DNA from: Lumbricus rubellus
Taxonomy: Eukaryota > Annelida > Clitellata > Crassiclitellata > Lumbricidae
Direction of reading: 5' to 3'
Assembly: GCA_945859605.1 (NCBI GenBank)
Contig: OX243814.1
Location: 20,808,035-20,872,034 of the forward strand
DNA: 64,000 bases
Below, one piece after another: positions 56,201-64,000 of this stretch; position 1 is the first letter of the stretch; every line of letters starts with the position of its first letter. The position numbers were made by a program, and so were the translations under genes. The notes under the pieces are model-generated. The model saw only the letters and a list, made by a program, of their open reading frames with translations. It was not told the DNA's origin and made no database searches.

Positions 56201-58907
56201 AACAATTAATTTGAAAGAAAATGCACATGCTACACTTAGATCACAAAATAAGACCTGTACCTTTCCATATTTACTGAAGCCTTCCCTCAGCTGGGCCTCG
56301 TCAATGTTGGCTGGAAGCCCACCAACAAATAGTTTCTTACGACTTGTTTCAGCACTCTTTGGACCCTGCATAAGAGTAAAAAAAGAAGCAGCTGCCAATT
56401 AATCACTGAAAGACATCATCAACTCAGTCCATCCAAATGTTGAAAATGAATTGACCTGGCCTGCTCCACTGTTCTGCTTTAAGAGAGATATGAGGACACA
56501 AGACACATAAGACCTGTACCTTACACCAGAAAGGAACATTATTTGCTGTGCAGTTACTATAGTGATTAAGTTCAGAAATAATTGTTACCTTGTTCACTCT
56601 TTTACGATTGCAACCATTTGGATCAATCTACAATTCCAACATGCATATTTATTAATATTCACTAAGTAATTACAAAATTGTCATAGCTTAAGATGCAACA
56701 AGATGATCAAGTCAAACGATGGAGGCCTTTTCCCACTTAAACTGGAGTAAGAAGTTACAAGTTGTTGGGAACTTTCCCAAATCTTATAAAGTCAATTTAC
56801 TCAATTATCATATCATATCTGTGACATAGACATAGCGCGATATGTTTTCAGGCATTAGAGATATATGAAAAACAATTTGGCTTACTTTTTTTAATCACGG
56901 TGTATAATAACAAATAATTTATGTGTGCCTCTCATATCAAAAAGAATATACTATTATATATAATATATATAGTACGATTGATCAGGTATTAATTTACAAC
57001 AAATCAAATTAATTAACAAAATTTTCTTATGTATACCTGTTTGCCATCCAAAATGTGTGGCCCTGCTGCCTGAACCGTTTCAACACAGCTAGGGTCTTTG
57101 AAGGTGACAAAACCAAATCCTCTAGATTTGCCAGTTGTGGGATTCATAACCACAACACAGTCAGCCACCTCACCAAACTGACTGAAGTAGGTCAACAGCG
57201 ATGCTGCAAACAGGAAACATACATTCAATGAACATCAGCATAAACCAAACATAAAGAAAACATCTGTGAAATATTTGTTTCTGCGTGTTATTGAGAAGCT
57301 AACAATCATGGAAAAATTTCTATTTTTTAGTGTGTATGCTAAACTGACACAATTTAAGTAAACCATTGCCAGTGTCATGTCTACTTCAAATTGGTCTTTA
57401 TGGTCACAGTCTTAATTGTTTTAACATCTGCTTTAGTCTTACAAGAAAACACAAAAATGACATTATTAAAGTCTACTATGCATTTCCATTGCTAATATCG
57501 CATTGCGATGCTCTGCAAACAAATTTCAAACTGCTGCTGCCTTACTTAACATTTTAAGTTCTGTTCAACATGCAGATGTACATATTTAAAGGAGCTACAT
57601 GAAGTGCTTCAAAATATATATATATATATATGCCAGCTTTCTGGCCCTATCAATTAATTTTAACCGTTAAAATCAACAATTTCCAGAGAATCTTACTTTG
57701 TGTTGTTTCCCAGCTTAAGCCTCCAACAAAAAGCTTCCTAAAATAGAGAATAAAGATGAACTTCAATGCCTTCAATCCACGACTTAATACATTTTAGTCA
57801 CGAACTCATAGTTATTATTATTTAATTATTTTTATTGAGTTTAAGGTGCACTTTCAAGGTAATCACTCAGAAGCACTCCCAGTCCAACCAAAGCTAAATA
57901 AGGCAGTTTTAAGTGTGAAAGAACATAGTGGGGTGAGAGCTCTAGAAATCAGGTGGAGCACAACAGTAAGCTCATTTCAGGTTCTACAGTCAGCCTCCGA
58001 GAAAGAGTGTCACTGCATTACAGCAGTCCACAAGCAAGGGACCAAGAGTTCAGCTTGATCAGCTGATCGGAGTGCTGATGTGTCCAGGGGTTTGACAGCA
58101 GAGCTACATCACATAGCAGTCAAAAGCCACATGGTCACAATACAAATGTGAATACTCTTGTTACTGCAGAGTTGACTAGAGCTTGACAAAAATATATTTC
58201 TTGCTCCTTTCGAACCTCAGATATATCGAACCATTAACGATTGTCTCAAACTTCTGCTGAAATTATGGCAATCCTGCTTTAAGTATGGTAATTCTTGCCA
58301 GAAACATTCATTCATGATCATCAATTCAAAGATTTATATAGCACCTCTTCAACAAAAACCAATACAAGCTGCTCCAGATTCCACCACTGTCAAAAAGACA
58401 TCCAAGTGCTTCCAGAACTTTGCAGTGATGACTGAACGCTATAGCACATTAACTAACACGGTTTGATATTTGAGGCAATTAAAATTCGTGTTAATTACTT
58501 ACTTACTGAGTTCAGTGCATGGGATGGCTGGTGGTTAGCAGTGCTCTATCTGAGCAAAGTCTGGGGTGGCCAAATTGTTTACATGGACAACTTCATCGGG
58601 ATAACCAGGTTATGGTTATGGGCCATACTTATAAAGTCAATTTCGGGGATCCAACCGAAATTCGATTCGGGAATTCCAATATACAACACGAATATTAAAA
58701 CCACCTGATAGGAGGTTTCAGATTCTTGGATCAGCGTCCTGTTATGTCGAATAACGTGGAACAGGTTTCCGAGTGAACATTGGGGCTGAATTTTATGATG
58801 GCAAATGCATAATATATACAAATATTTAATACCATAGTCATAGTTTTCAACAATCCCTAACAAAAAAATACACATCAATATTACCCCTTTTCTTCACTGT
58901 TCGTCAT
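43317..58907 (-). CDS. DAZAP1: DAZAP1-like RNA-binding protein (13 exons)
   Basis: Coding exons in order: 58885-58907, 57697-57737, 57037-57203, 56589-56627, 56261-56365, 55925-55973, 49603-49685, 47555-47765, 46834-46887, 46065-46493, 45738-45854, 43832-44002, 43317-43462. The total is 1635 bases (544 residues plus stop); every junction is phase-consistent. It starts MTNSEEKGKLFVGGL, close to MNNSGADEIGKLFVGGL of DAZAP1. RRM1 has KLFVGGL and SRGFGFVTF; RRM2 has KLFVGGL and PRGFGFLTF. TYFSQFGEVADCV, FKDPSCVETV, HILDGKQIDP and VECKRAEPRD match DAZAP1 at the same places. The rest (from about residue 180) is glycine-, alanine-, glutamine- and tyrosine-rich, ending HHGYHPYRR. The family binds mRNA and acts in splicing, nuclear export and translation. 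Introns are long; two hAT-type elements lie in them. Confidence 0.93.
43832..44002 (-). CDS. DAZAP1: DAZAP1-like gene, exon 12 (low-complexity, frame-neutral)
   Basis: 171 bases between TTTTTAG and GTGTGTG, phase 1 at both ends. It includes GQLGMAQRMGYYLLPSYQAQ. The donor is the weakest in the gene. Confidence 0.8.
44375..45226. mobile_element. hAT-type non-autonomous element 1
   Basis: Ends CAGTGATATTTT and its complement AAAATATCACTG, with identical 8-base flanks ATAGCAAC at 44367-44374 and 45227-45234. CAG-type ends with 8-base duplications are the hAT signature. Both ends carry direct arrays of aactgaaatta-like words. No transposase. It lies between DAZAP1-like exons 11 and 12. Confidence 0.92.
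45738..45854 (-). CDS. DAZAP1: DAZAP1-like gene, exon 11 (frame-neutral)
   Basis: 117 bases between ATGTTGCAG and GTAAGTCC, phase 1 at both ends. It reads YAKTEPSVTSLSADSVLTEK then TAPTAGAASYPIISPYTL. It was too short to stand out as an open frame. Confidence 0.85.
46065..46493 (-). CDS. DAZAP1: DAZAP1-like gene, exon 10 (glycine/alanine-rich)
   Basis: 429 bases after TTTTAACTCCAG, ending TACA|GTAAGT, phase 1 at both ends. Repeats of GGGGSG/GAG, YYIPG and YYLQGGG, then a seven-alanine run and YGYGSSANPYGFQLPQAMY. This looks like an intrinsically disordered, condensation-prone region, by inference from composition. Confidence 0.88.
46568..46603 (-). CDS. DAZAP1: DAZAP1-like gene, possible 36-base cassette exon
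   Basis: Has a good acceptor (TTGATTTTTACAG) and donor (GTAAGTGC) and would encode MSAGFFHICGN with flanking split codons, phase 1 at both ends. Not needed for the full-length model, so included only as an alternative exon. Confidence 0.35.
46834..46887 (-). CDS. DAZAP1: DAZAP1-like gene, exon 9 (54 bases, frame-neutral)
   Basis: Between TTGTGTTCAG and GTAGGTGA, phase 1 at both ends. Encodes GVRLMMPGLQNSQYFML. Confidence 0.8.
47555..47765 (-). CDS. DAZAP1: DAZAP1-like gene, exon 8
   Basis: 211 bases from a GTTCGTCAG acceptor to GTGAGAGA. Begins VECKRAEPRDAQ, the conserved end of RRM2 (VEVKRAEPRD in DAZAP1), then a methionine/alanine/proline-rich linker. Confidence 0.9.
49603..49685 (-). CDS. 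DAZAP1: DAZAP1-like gene, exon 7 (RRM2 RNP1)
   Basis: 83 bases. Encodes FGFLTFDAEESVDRVVRERY then VQINGKQ. With the last G of exon 6 it restores PRGFGFLTF, the RNP1 motif. Acceptor CTCACTAG, donor GTTCAG. Confidence 0.88.
50073..51151. mobile_element. hAT-type non-autonomous element 2
   Basis: Ends TAGGGATGTTAA and TTAACATCCCTA, flanked by identical 8-base GTAAAGAT at 50065-50072 and 51152-51159. Subterminal regions are packed with aaccggtttt-type palindromes. About 1.08 kb, no transposase. It lies in the long intron 6 of the DAZAP1-like gene. Confidence 0.93.
51160..55924. other. DAZAP1: Intron 6 of the DAZAP1-like gene, right part
   Basis: AT-rich intronic sequence; I saw no further exon or named repeat. 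Short open frames lack motifs. Confidence 0.5.
55925..55973 (-). CDS. DAZAP1: DAZAP1-like gene, exon 6
   Basis: 49 bases between GTTTACCAG and GTAAGTGCC. Encodes VNDVVIVYDQQKQRPR, matching VTEVVMIYDAEKQRPRG of DAZAP1 RRM2. Confidence 0.93.
56261..56365 (-). CDS. DAZAP1: DAZAP1-like gene, exon 5 (start of RRM2)
   Basis: 105 bases, phase 0 to 0. Encodes GPKSAETSRKKLFVGGLPAN then IDEAQLREGFSKYGK; KLFVGGL is RNP2 of the second RRM. DAZAP1 has GPRSD...KIFVGGIPHN and ELREYFKKFG here. Confidence 0.93.
56589..56627 (-). CDS. DAZAP1: DAZAP1-like gene, exon 4 (39-base linker exon)
   Basis: Between GGAATTGTAG and GTAACAAT, phase 0 to 0. Encodes IDPNGCNRKRVNK. IDP directly after LDGKQ matches the NIDPKPC linker of DAZAP1 and supports this very short exon. 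Confidence 0.85.
56868..56908. repeat. End of a dispersed inverted-repeat element
   Basis: gaaaaacaatttggcttactttttttaatcacggtgt; complement of the repeat end at 9617. In intron 3 of the DAZAP1-like gene. Confidence 0.6.
57037..57203 (-). CDS. DAZAP1: DAZAP1-like gene, exon 3 (most of RRM1)
   Basis: 167 bases between CTGTTTGCAG and GTATAC. SLLTYFSQFGEVADCVVV, then KSRGFGFVTFKDPSCVETV and HILDGKQ. Close to DAZAP1 RRM1 along the whole exon. Confidence 0.95.
57697..57737 (-). CDS. DAZAP1: DAZAP1-like gene, exon 2 (RRM1 RNP2)
   Basis: 41 bases between CTATTTTAG and GTAAGATT. KLFVGGLSWETTQ, matching KLFVGGLDWSTTQ of DAZAP1. Confidence 0.93.
57825..58035. repeat. SINE-like dispersed repeat, copy 3
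   Basis: tttttattgagtttaaggtg, tcaaggtaatcactcagaag, cactcccagtccaacca, gtaagctcatttcaggttc. Same order as the copy at 35.94 kb. In intron 1 of the DAZAP1-like gene. Confidence 0.6.
58885..58907 (-). CDS. DAZAP1: DAZAP1-like gene, first coding exon
   Basis: 23 bases: ATG then TNSEEKG, ending before GTAATATT. Joined to exon 2 it gives MTNSEEKGKLFVGGL, and its phase fits exactly. Confidence 0.85.
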
Positions 58908-59635
58908 TTTAAGGCTAAAACTACTTTTCGCGTTAAAACACCTCGAAGTAACTTCTTTGTCTCGATCTTTGATATCGTACCAACGAGATTTAAATGCGAT
59001 TATGCGAGATTTCACTATGTATCTATTTGGAAGCGCGTTTTTTAGCGCTTATTGTATGGACCAAAGATTTTAACAGGGAGGTGTAGGCTAATGCGGCATT
59101 GGTTTAACCACAGTATTATCACAGTATAAATAATTACCAGTAGGTCTACCCGGATGGCTGCCTGTTGCCAACTTTTTTTGGTGACGTGGTCAGCCTCCAT
59201 CTTGGTAGCAATAGACCAGCATTTGCATCGTATATTGCTATTAATAGTACACCATAACAATTCTCTTTATAAAATAACCCAGAGTGAGAGTTGAGTTGCT
59301 GGGGACCATTTTTTAAAATATATTATTATTATAACTTTAATTATTTGTTATTTCCAGCCTGTTGCGACTTTTTCCGCGTAGTACATTGCAGTTCTTTTAA
59401 TGAATCCCGACTAATATGGCGGCTGCCGGAAACCGAAATTTGTAGTTTGTACCGTAGAATTGAAAGTAACTGTAATTTGCTTATGGAGTTTATTGCTGCA
59501 AAAATGGCGGATGACAGTGGGTGGGGCTTTAAATCTCGTCACTTATTCTGACGACTGCGAGATCCGAAATCGACGTACTGTTAATTATTTATACTGTGGT
59601 ATTATATAGATAACGTTATCTATACTGTGGTTTAA

Positions 59636-59694
59636 CTGGGTGAGAGTTGCTTTTGGTTTCTGTGTTATCCAATTAAGTCCCCCCAAATCGTAAG
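59636..59694. repeat. Direct repeat A (pairs with 61011-61069)
   Basis: ctgggtgagagttgcttttg, then gtttctgtgttatccaatta and agtcccc. About 59 bases that match the copy at 61011 with only a few differences. Confidence 0.9.
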
Positions 59695-59697
59695 CTT

Positions 59698-59836
59698 AAC
59701 CACTCAGAGGCGCTCCTGACTAGCCTACAGCGCGGACACTGAAATAGAGTTTCATGCCCTACGCGGCGGCTTGAGGCAGATTCGAACCCGCAACCTTCCG
59801 GCTCCAAGAAACATACCCGGTAGCACCACTTATACC
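59698..59836 (-). repeat. tRNA-like SINE copy
   Basis: accactcaga ggcgctcctg, agcgcggacactgaaataga, then ggcagattcgaacccgcaac and cttccggctccaag. GATTCGAACCC resembles the complement of a polymerase III B box. Same subfamily as 37985-38206. Confidence 0.7.
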
Positions 59837-60304
59837 TGAGATTGGTGTTAGACATTCAATTGGATACAGCTACTCCTACCCAAGGAATACTTATCTTTAA
59901 TAATTAGATTTTACAGGTTTATGCTTGCGTTCTCAGTCAGGCAACATCGATAGTAGGCCTACCGCCGCAACGCAATATGCATGCCGTCTCCTCGGCTTGA
60001 TCGACCTTCCCGGATCTTGACCAGGAATCCGAAGGAACAGAGCAGTTTGTCTCTTGAGGACTTGATTTGACATTGCGCCAGCTAGTCTTTCTTACGCTAT
60101 GCGGGCGCTGATAAATTTTCGAAGATTTACATTAGCCTACATTACAATATGCTATCAACTTACTTACTTTCATGTCTCGTTGAACTCTCGTTTATTCTCG
60201 GTTAGAAAAAATGTCGGAATTGTTATTCTACTGTTGTTGAAATATAATAAAAGATTTCGTTCACTTAGAAAACCAAACAAACAGATTTTACTTTTAACTT
60301 CGAT

Positions 60305-63300
60305 ATGACCTCGACAATCCCGGTAGAAGTTACAATGGAGACTGAAAAGTCGACAGATAGACTGGTAATTTCTTTTATTGTTACACATTCTAGTCTGACA
60401 ACATTAAACATGACGGTTCGTAAAAGTTTCTAAAGAATAAAAACGAAACAATAGTTTTTTTCAAGTATATTAAACTTCAGTATGCAATGAATGGAGTATT
60501 GTTTGATGTTTTGACATAAGTTACAAAACACCTTTTCTGGGACATTTTGTTTAAGTGGCTGAACTTGAAATATCATATAATAAAAAAGCAGTCGAAATTG
60601 AAACAGCAGCTGGTTTCCTTCGTCAAGTTGATTTGTCACTATAGAAGTGGAAGGCCACTCTGTGTGGAGGGACCTATCACAGCAAATGCCTGGCTCCGTG
60701 TGGAGGGACCTATCACAGCAAATACCTGGCTTTTAGCCAGGACACACCAAACACAACTCACACGAAGGACAAAGAAAAACAAAACAAAAAACAAAACAAA
60801 AACAGTCGGTACAGCGCAAGGGGCGAACAGATATCGCAGAGCGAGGCTTACACATATAGTTGGAGAGATTTGGGGACAAGACCAATTTGGGATTTGGCGA
60901 CCGGGAGGATATTTAAAAAAATCTATTGTGAAAACATTCATAAAGATGAATCTGGCAGTTTTCAAAATAAATTAGATCTGGTCATATCTCGTGTCATGTA
61001 ACATTGGCTTCTGGGTGAGAGGTGCTTTTGGTTTCTGTGTTATCCAATTAAGTCCCCAAAAATCGCAAGTGTCTGCATTGCACTTATGGTTCGTGAACCG
61101 ACCACTGTCCTCAACCTCTCCGCTCTAACTTTTGATCCTTTAAATGTGTCTCGAGATATAAATGATGATGCTTAAAATTGCCATTGAAAGTACTTAACTA
61201 CATTTGATGAAATATTCTTATAAATTTACGATTGGTTTATTTAGCAAAGTTGTCTGAGCATCACAAGTACGTCGTCTGACCTGGAACTCGAAGAGAGCAC
61301 AAGTCTTTCACCAGCGTATCTCGAGCAGCAGGCAATCATCATGAAGTACTTTCTCGGCTGGTCAGAAGGAGAGCAGGTGCATTTTGTGGAGGAGGTTCTG
61401 TCGCGCATGTGCCACCACCAGCACGGCCAGGTCGACCTCTTTCTCAAGCCTATGCTGCAAAGAGACTTTATCTCTGCTCTTCCAGGTCAGTTTATTCATT
61501 CGTCCATCAATTAGCCTCTTTCACAAGTTTCTTCCATATGATTCCCATGCACCATGGCATGAAACCTTGAGATGACAGGTGTTAGCTGACCAACATGTAC
61601 TTGCTTTCATTAAGTCACTTATGCCATCTTATGACAGGTCTTGGAATTCACTGCACCCTGTAATTTGTAAATGTTCACTAAACTGAAAGTTACCAACAGT
61701 GTTTCCTATTTACTGTTATTGGTGTTATTTCTTAAAGCTCTAGAACTGCGTTTTGTTTATAGTAATTTACTAATTTTGCTTCAACCATTTGTTTCACATT
61801 TCCATTGAAATTTGGGGTATTTTTTGCAGCAAAAGGTCTTGATCACATAGCTGAGATGATTCTCTCCTACCTGGATTCCAAATCTCTCTGTGCCGCTGAA
61901 CAGGTGTCCAAGGAGTGGAACCGTGTCATTTCTGATGGAATGCTGTGGCGAAAACTAATTGAGCAGATGGTGCGGATAGATCCACTTTGGAGCGGATTGT
62001 CCGAGAGGAGAGGATGGTAAGAAGTCTTTGCAGCACTGTGCTGCAGAGATTCTCTGTGCAGACGCCTTCTCATTACTCACTGACAGAACTTTGTAGTGGT
62101 GTGGCGATTTACTTAATTGTAATGCACGTAAATTATTTATCGATACACCTGTAATTTAATTAACTTTATTTATTTAAATTCCAAATATTGAAATGGTTAG
62201 AGACCTAAAGGTCAGAGTTTAGAATTGATTGTCAGTCTGAAATAAAAAGACAAACATCTCTATAAGGGTAAAACGAGCTGTTTAGGTGGACAAGAATGAG
62301 AATGATTTTGAGTAGAATGTGTTATAGTCTTGTGAGATTGTCAGAACGATGATTTCAACTAAGATTGCATTTATTGTCTTTTTGGTTTGCATTTATCGTC
62401 TCCTCTGATTTGGAGAACCAATCAAAATAACAAGATTCACGATTTCTGCATTTGTCTGATTTGATGGATCAGTGAATACAAAGGATTGATCAGCGTAGTG
62501 ACAGCTAAATCGTGGGATGGATTTGTTACTTAGTTGGTGAGATTGAAACCACTGGACTATGTGTAACAATTGTTGCTTTAAAATGATTTGGTGTTTGTTT
62601 TTCATAGGGGTGCTTATCTATTTCGTCCTAAGCCAGGGGAGCGACACAAAGATCATGATTTCTACCGAAAGCTTTATCCACAAATCATTAAAGATATACA
62701 AGTAAGTTAAATAATAATTATCGTTTTTATGTACATCTGAGTGAAGCCAATTTCAGGGTTGAGAACCTGTGCGAGTTTGTCACCAGCAAGCAAATTAATG
62801 TCATTGTTCAGAACACTTAGCTGATGTTCATTATGGTTTGTTGCTTAGTTCTAGGATTGATGTGGTAGCACCGTATGCTAAATATTTGGGGACATAGGTA
62901 ATCCTAATTGATCAGTTTACATGGGCAATTATGCTGTGAGGTGGTTTTTCATCTTGTGTAATTCTTCATGTCTCCCATTGGATTTCCTTATTCCTGATCT
63001 TTTCTACCATTGCATGAAACCAGTTTTGCGATACCAGTATGATGGATATTACATTGGAACGGCTTTATGGAAAAATCAGTTAAACTAGTCACACTGCGAA
63101 GCTGTGTAAAATTTTAACAAGTTGTTATTTATGCTACTGTGTTAGTCTTATTATTGAATACATATATTTTATGATATAGATATATGTTTTGTTGTAACAG
63201 AACTTAGAGAATAACTGGCGAACAGGTCACCACACACTCCAGCGCATTGTCTGCCGTAGCGAGACGAGCAAAGGTGTCTACTGCCTCCAGTATGATGATA

Positions 63301-63645
63301 AGAAGATCATCAGTGGTCTTAGAGACAATACTATCAAAGTATGTATCATAAACGCTATTGTGTTTTGGGTTTACAGACATTTATCATCATGGTTCATAAA
63401 TCACGTAGGTTTATGGCAGAGTGAGGCTTATTATTTGATGTGAGTGAACACAAAACCCATTTCCCATGATGCATTGGTTATGATTATTTCATGATAAATT
63501 TTATAAGTGTTGTACTTTGTTTTCAGTTATGGCAGCGAGATACACTCGAATGCTCACAGGTTCTTCATGGCCATACTGGTTCCGTGCTGTGCTTACAGTA
63601 TGACGACAATGTCATTGTGTCCGGTTCAAGTGATGCAACAGTAAG
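60305..63645 (+). CDS. BTRC: beta-TrCP F-box/WD40 protein (BTRC/FBXW11 type), 5' part
   Basis: Exons 60305-60364, 61245-61485, 61830-62016, 62608-62701, 63201-63338 and 63527-63645, all phase-consistent. The protein is the substrate receptor of an SCF ubiquitin ligase; it binds phosphodegron proteins such as beta-catenin and IkB. The dimerisation domain is visible as [20 protein letters not shown] then [20 protein letters not shown]. The F-box starts about residue 101 ([46 protein letters not shown]). The first WD repeat begins about residue 212 ([29 protein letters not shown]) and the second follows ([26 protein letters not shown]). All match vertebrate BTRC/FBXW11 closely. The remaining WD repeats are beyond the right edge. 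Exon 1 ([20 protein letters not shown]) is inferred from an ATG, a GTAATT donor and phase 0. One invertebrate copy usually serves for both vertebrate genes. Confidence 0.95.
60662..60731. repeat. 36-base tandem duplication
   Basis: gtgtggagggacctatcaca followed by gcaaatgcctggct occurs twice in a row (60662, 60698) with three changes. In beta-TrCP intron 1. Confidence 0.9.
61011..61069. repeat. Direct repeat B (pairs with 59636-59694)
   Basis: Same 59-base word as copy A, in the same orientation, 1.37 kb away on the other side of the putative first beta-TrCP exon. Confidence 0.9.
61245..61485 (+). CDS. BTRC: beta-TrCP exon 2 (dimerisation domain)
   Basis: Between TTTATTTAG and GTCAGT, phase 0 in and 1 out. 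[20 protein letters not shown] then [15 protein letters not shown] and the MCHHQHGQ...[14 protein letters not shown] segment, as in vertebrate beta-TrCP. Confidence 0.95.
61830..62016 (+). CDS. BTRC: beta-TrCP exon 3 (F-box)
   Basis: Between TTTTTGCAG and GTAAGAAG. Carries the whole F-box and the start of LSERRGW, matching BTRC/FBXW11. Confidence 0.97.
62608..62701 (+). CDS. BTRC: beta-TrCP exon 4
   Basis: Between TTTTTCATAG and [26 protein letters not shown] then [11 protein letters not shown]; the linker between F-box and propeller (QYLFKNKPP...FYRALYPKIIQDIE in vertebrates). Confidence 0.95.
63201..63338 (+). CDS. BTRC: beta-TrCP exon 5 (first WD repeat)
   Basis: Between TTGTAACAG and GTATGT, phase 0 to 0. 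[20 protein letters not shown] then [19 protein letters not shown]. Confidence 0.97.
63527..63645 (+). CDS. BTRC: beta-TrCP exon 6 (second WD repeat)
   Basis: Between TTGTTTTCAG and [27 protein letters not shown] then [20 protein letters not shown], ending in phase 2. The open frame past 63645 is intron read-through. No further exon lies before the window end. Confidence 0.96.
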
Positions 63646-64000
63646 GTATGTGAATGTGATTGACTTTGCTGCAGGTAAGGTAATTGTTTTAATGGGGTTG
63701 CTGAAGATGTTGGTGTTTGTGCAACAATTGATGATGGGTGATGCAGAAGGCTGCAGAGGAAATGGACCTAGCACAGACCAACCACTGGAACAGTACCTAT
63801 ATATAATGATCATTCGACTGGCTATTATCAGTTCCTTCTATGGACTTTTTGAAGTGCATTTGGCAGTCATCTATCCATCTGTTGTTTTCCAAATTTTAAT
63901 TGTTGTTTGGCGTTGTGGCCATGTAACATTTTTAGCACCAACCACAGGCAGTCTTATGAATCGAAATTTGAGTTTCACGTGACTGTGGTTAAAGTGGATT

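Larger units (their letters stand above)
58908..60304. promoter_or_regulatory. Shared upstream region of two head-to-head genes
   Basis: About 1.4 kb separate the start codons of the minus-strand DAZAP1-like gene and the plus-strand beta-TrCP gene. It contains three YY1-like words: gcctccatcttgg (59193-59205), aatatggcggc (about 59413-59423) and aaaatggcgg (59501-59510). The last includes an ATG opening MADDSGWGFK on the plus strand, a possible alternative start. A tRNA-like SINE copy lies at 59698-59836. A promoter function is inferred. Confidence 0.5.

Noticed and set aside
59042..59260. Possible alternative first exon on the minus strand (MEADHVTKKSWQQAAIR)
   Set aside because: It has an ATG and a GTAGAC donor, but its phase 0 end does not fit DAZAP1 exon 2, which needs two preceding bases; the 58885-58907 exon fits exactly.

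Overview
This window is animal nuclear DNA. Its protein-coding genes are split by GT-AG introns, and the four cellular genes belong to families found across animals. The introns and spacers are AT-rich and carry simple repeats, short inverted-repeat transposons and old retroelement pieces. A marine invertebrate fits best, but nothing I can read fixes the phylum.

Layout, left to right. (1) 1-2.8 kb, minus strand: a CACTA/EnSpm-type DNA transposon with a tnp2-like transposase and part of a second protein that runs off the left edge. (2) 3-10.1 kb: no host gene. This stretch holds two short inverted-repeat elements, a LINE 3' end, a decayed mariner and related repeats. (3) 13.3-19.9 kb, minus: a FAM219-like gene that I assembled as five exons (161 aa). 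Its introns contain a nested fold-back/piggyBac-type insertion, a retroelement tail and a very clean inverted-repeat element. (4) 20-31 kb: no gene recognised. (5) 31.0-39.2 kb, minus: an SH2 adaptor of the SHB/SHD/SHE/SHF family, five exons (642 aa). Most of its SH2 domain sits in two short exons, one of which ends in a triplicated splice donor. A tandem array with cAMP-response-element-like palindromes lies upstream of its start codon. (6) 43.3-58.9 kb, minus: a DAZAP1-like RNA-binding protein, 13 exons (544 aa), with two RRMs and a low-complexity tail built from exons that all keep frame. Two hAT-type elements with perfect 8-bp target duplications lie in its introns. (7) 60.3 kb to the right edge, plus: the 5' part of a beta-TrCP (BTRC/FBXW11) F-box/WD40 gene, six exons, cut by the window end. 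Genes 6 and 7 are head to head, about 1.4 kb apart.

The exon models come from reading splice sites and codon phase by hand. In all three complete genes the exon lengths sum to a whole number of codons ending in a stop. The four cellular genes do different jobs (signalling adaptor, RNA binding, ubiquitin ligase substrate receptor, unknown) and do not form a pathway cluster. I found no convincing new multi-gene system. The most unusual items are the splice-donor triplication, the CRE-containing tandem array, the cassette-like exon design of the DAZAP1-like gene and the nested transposons.
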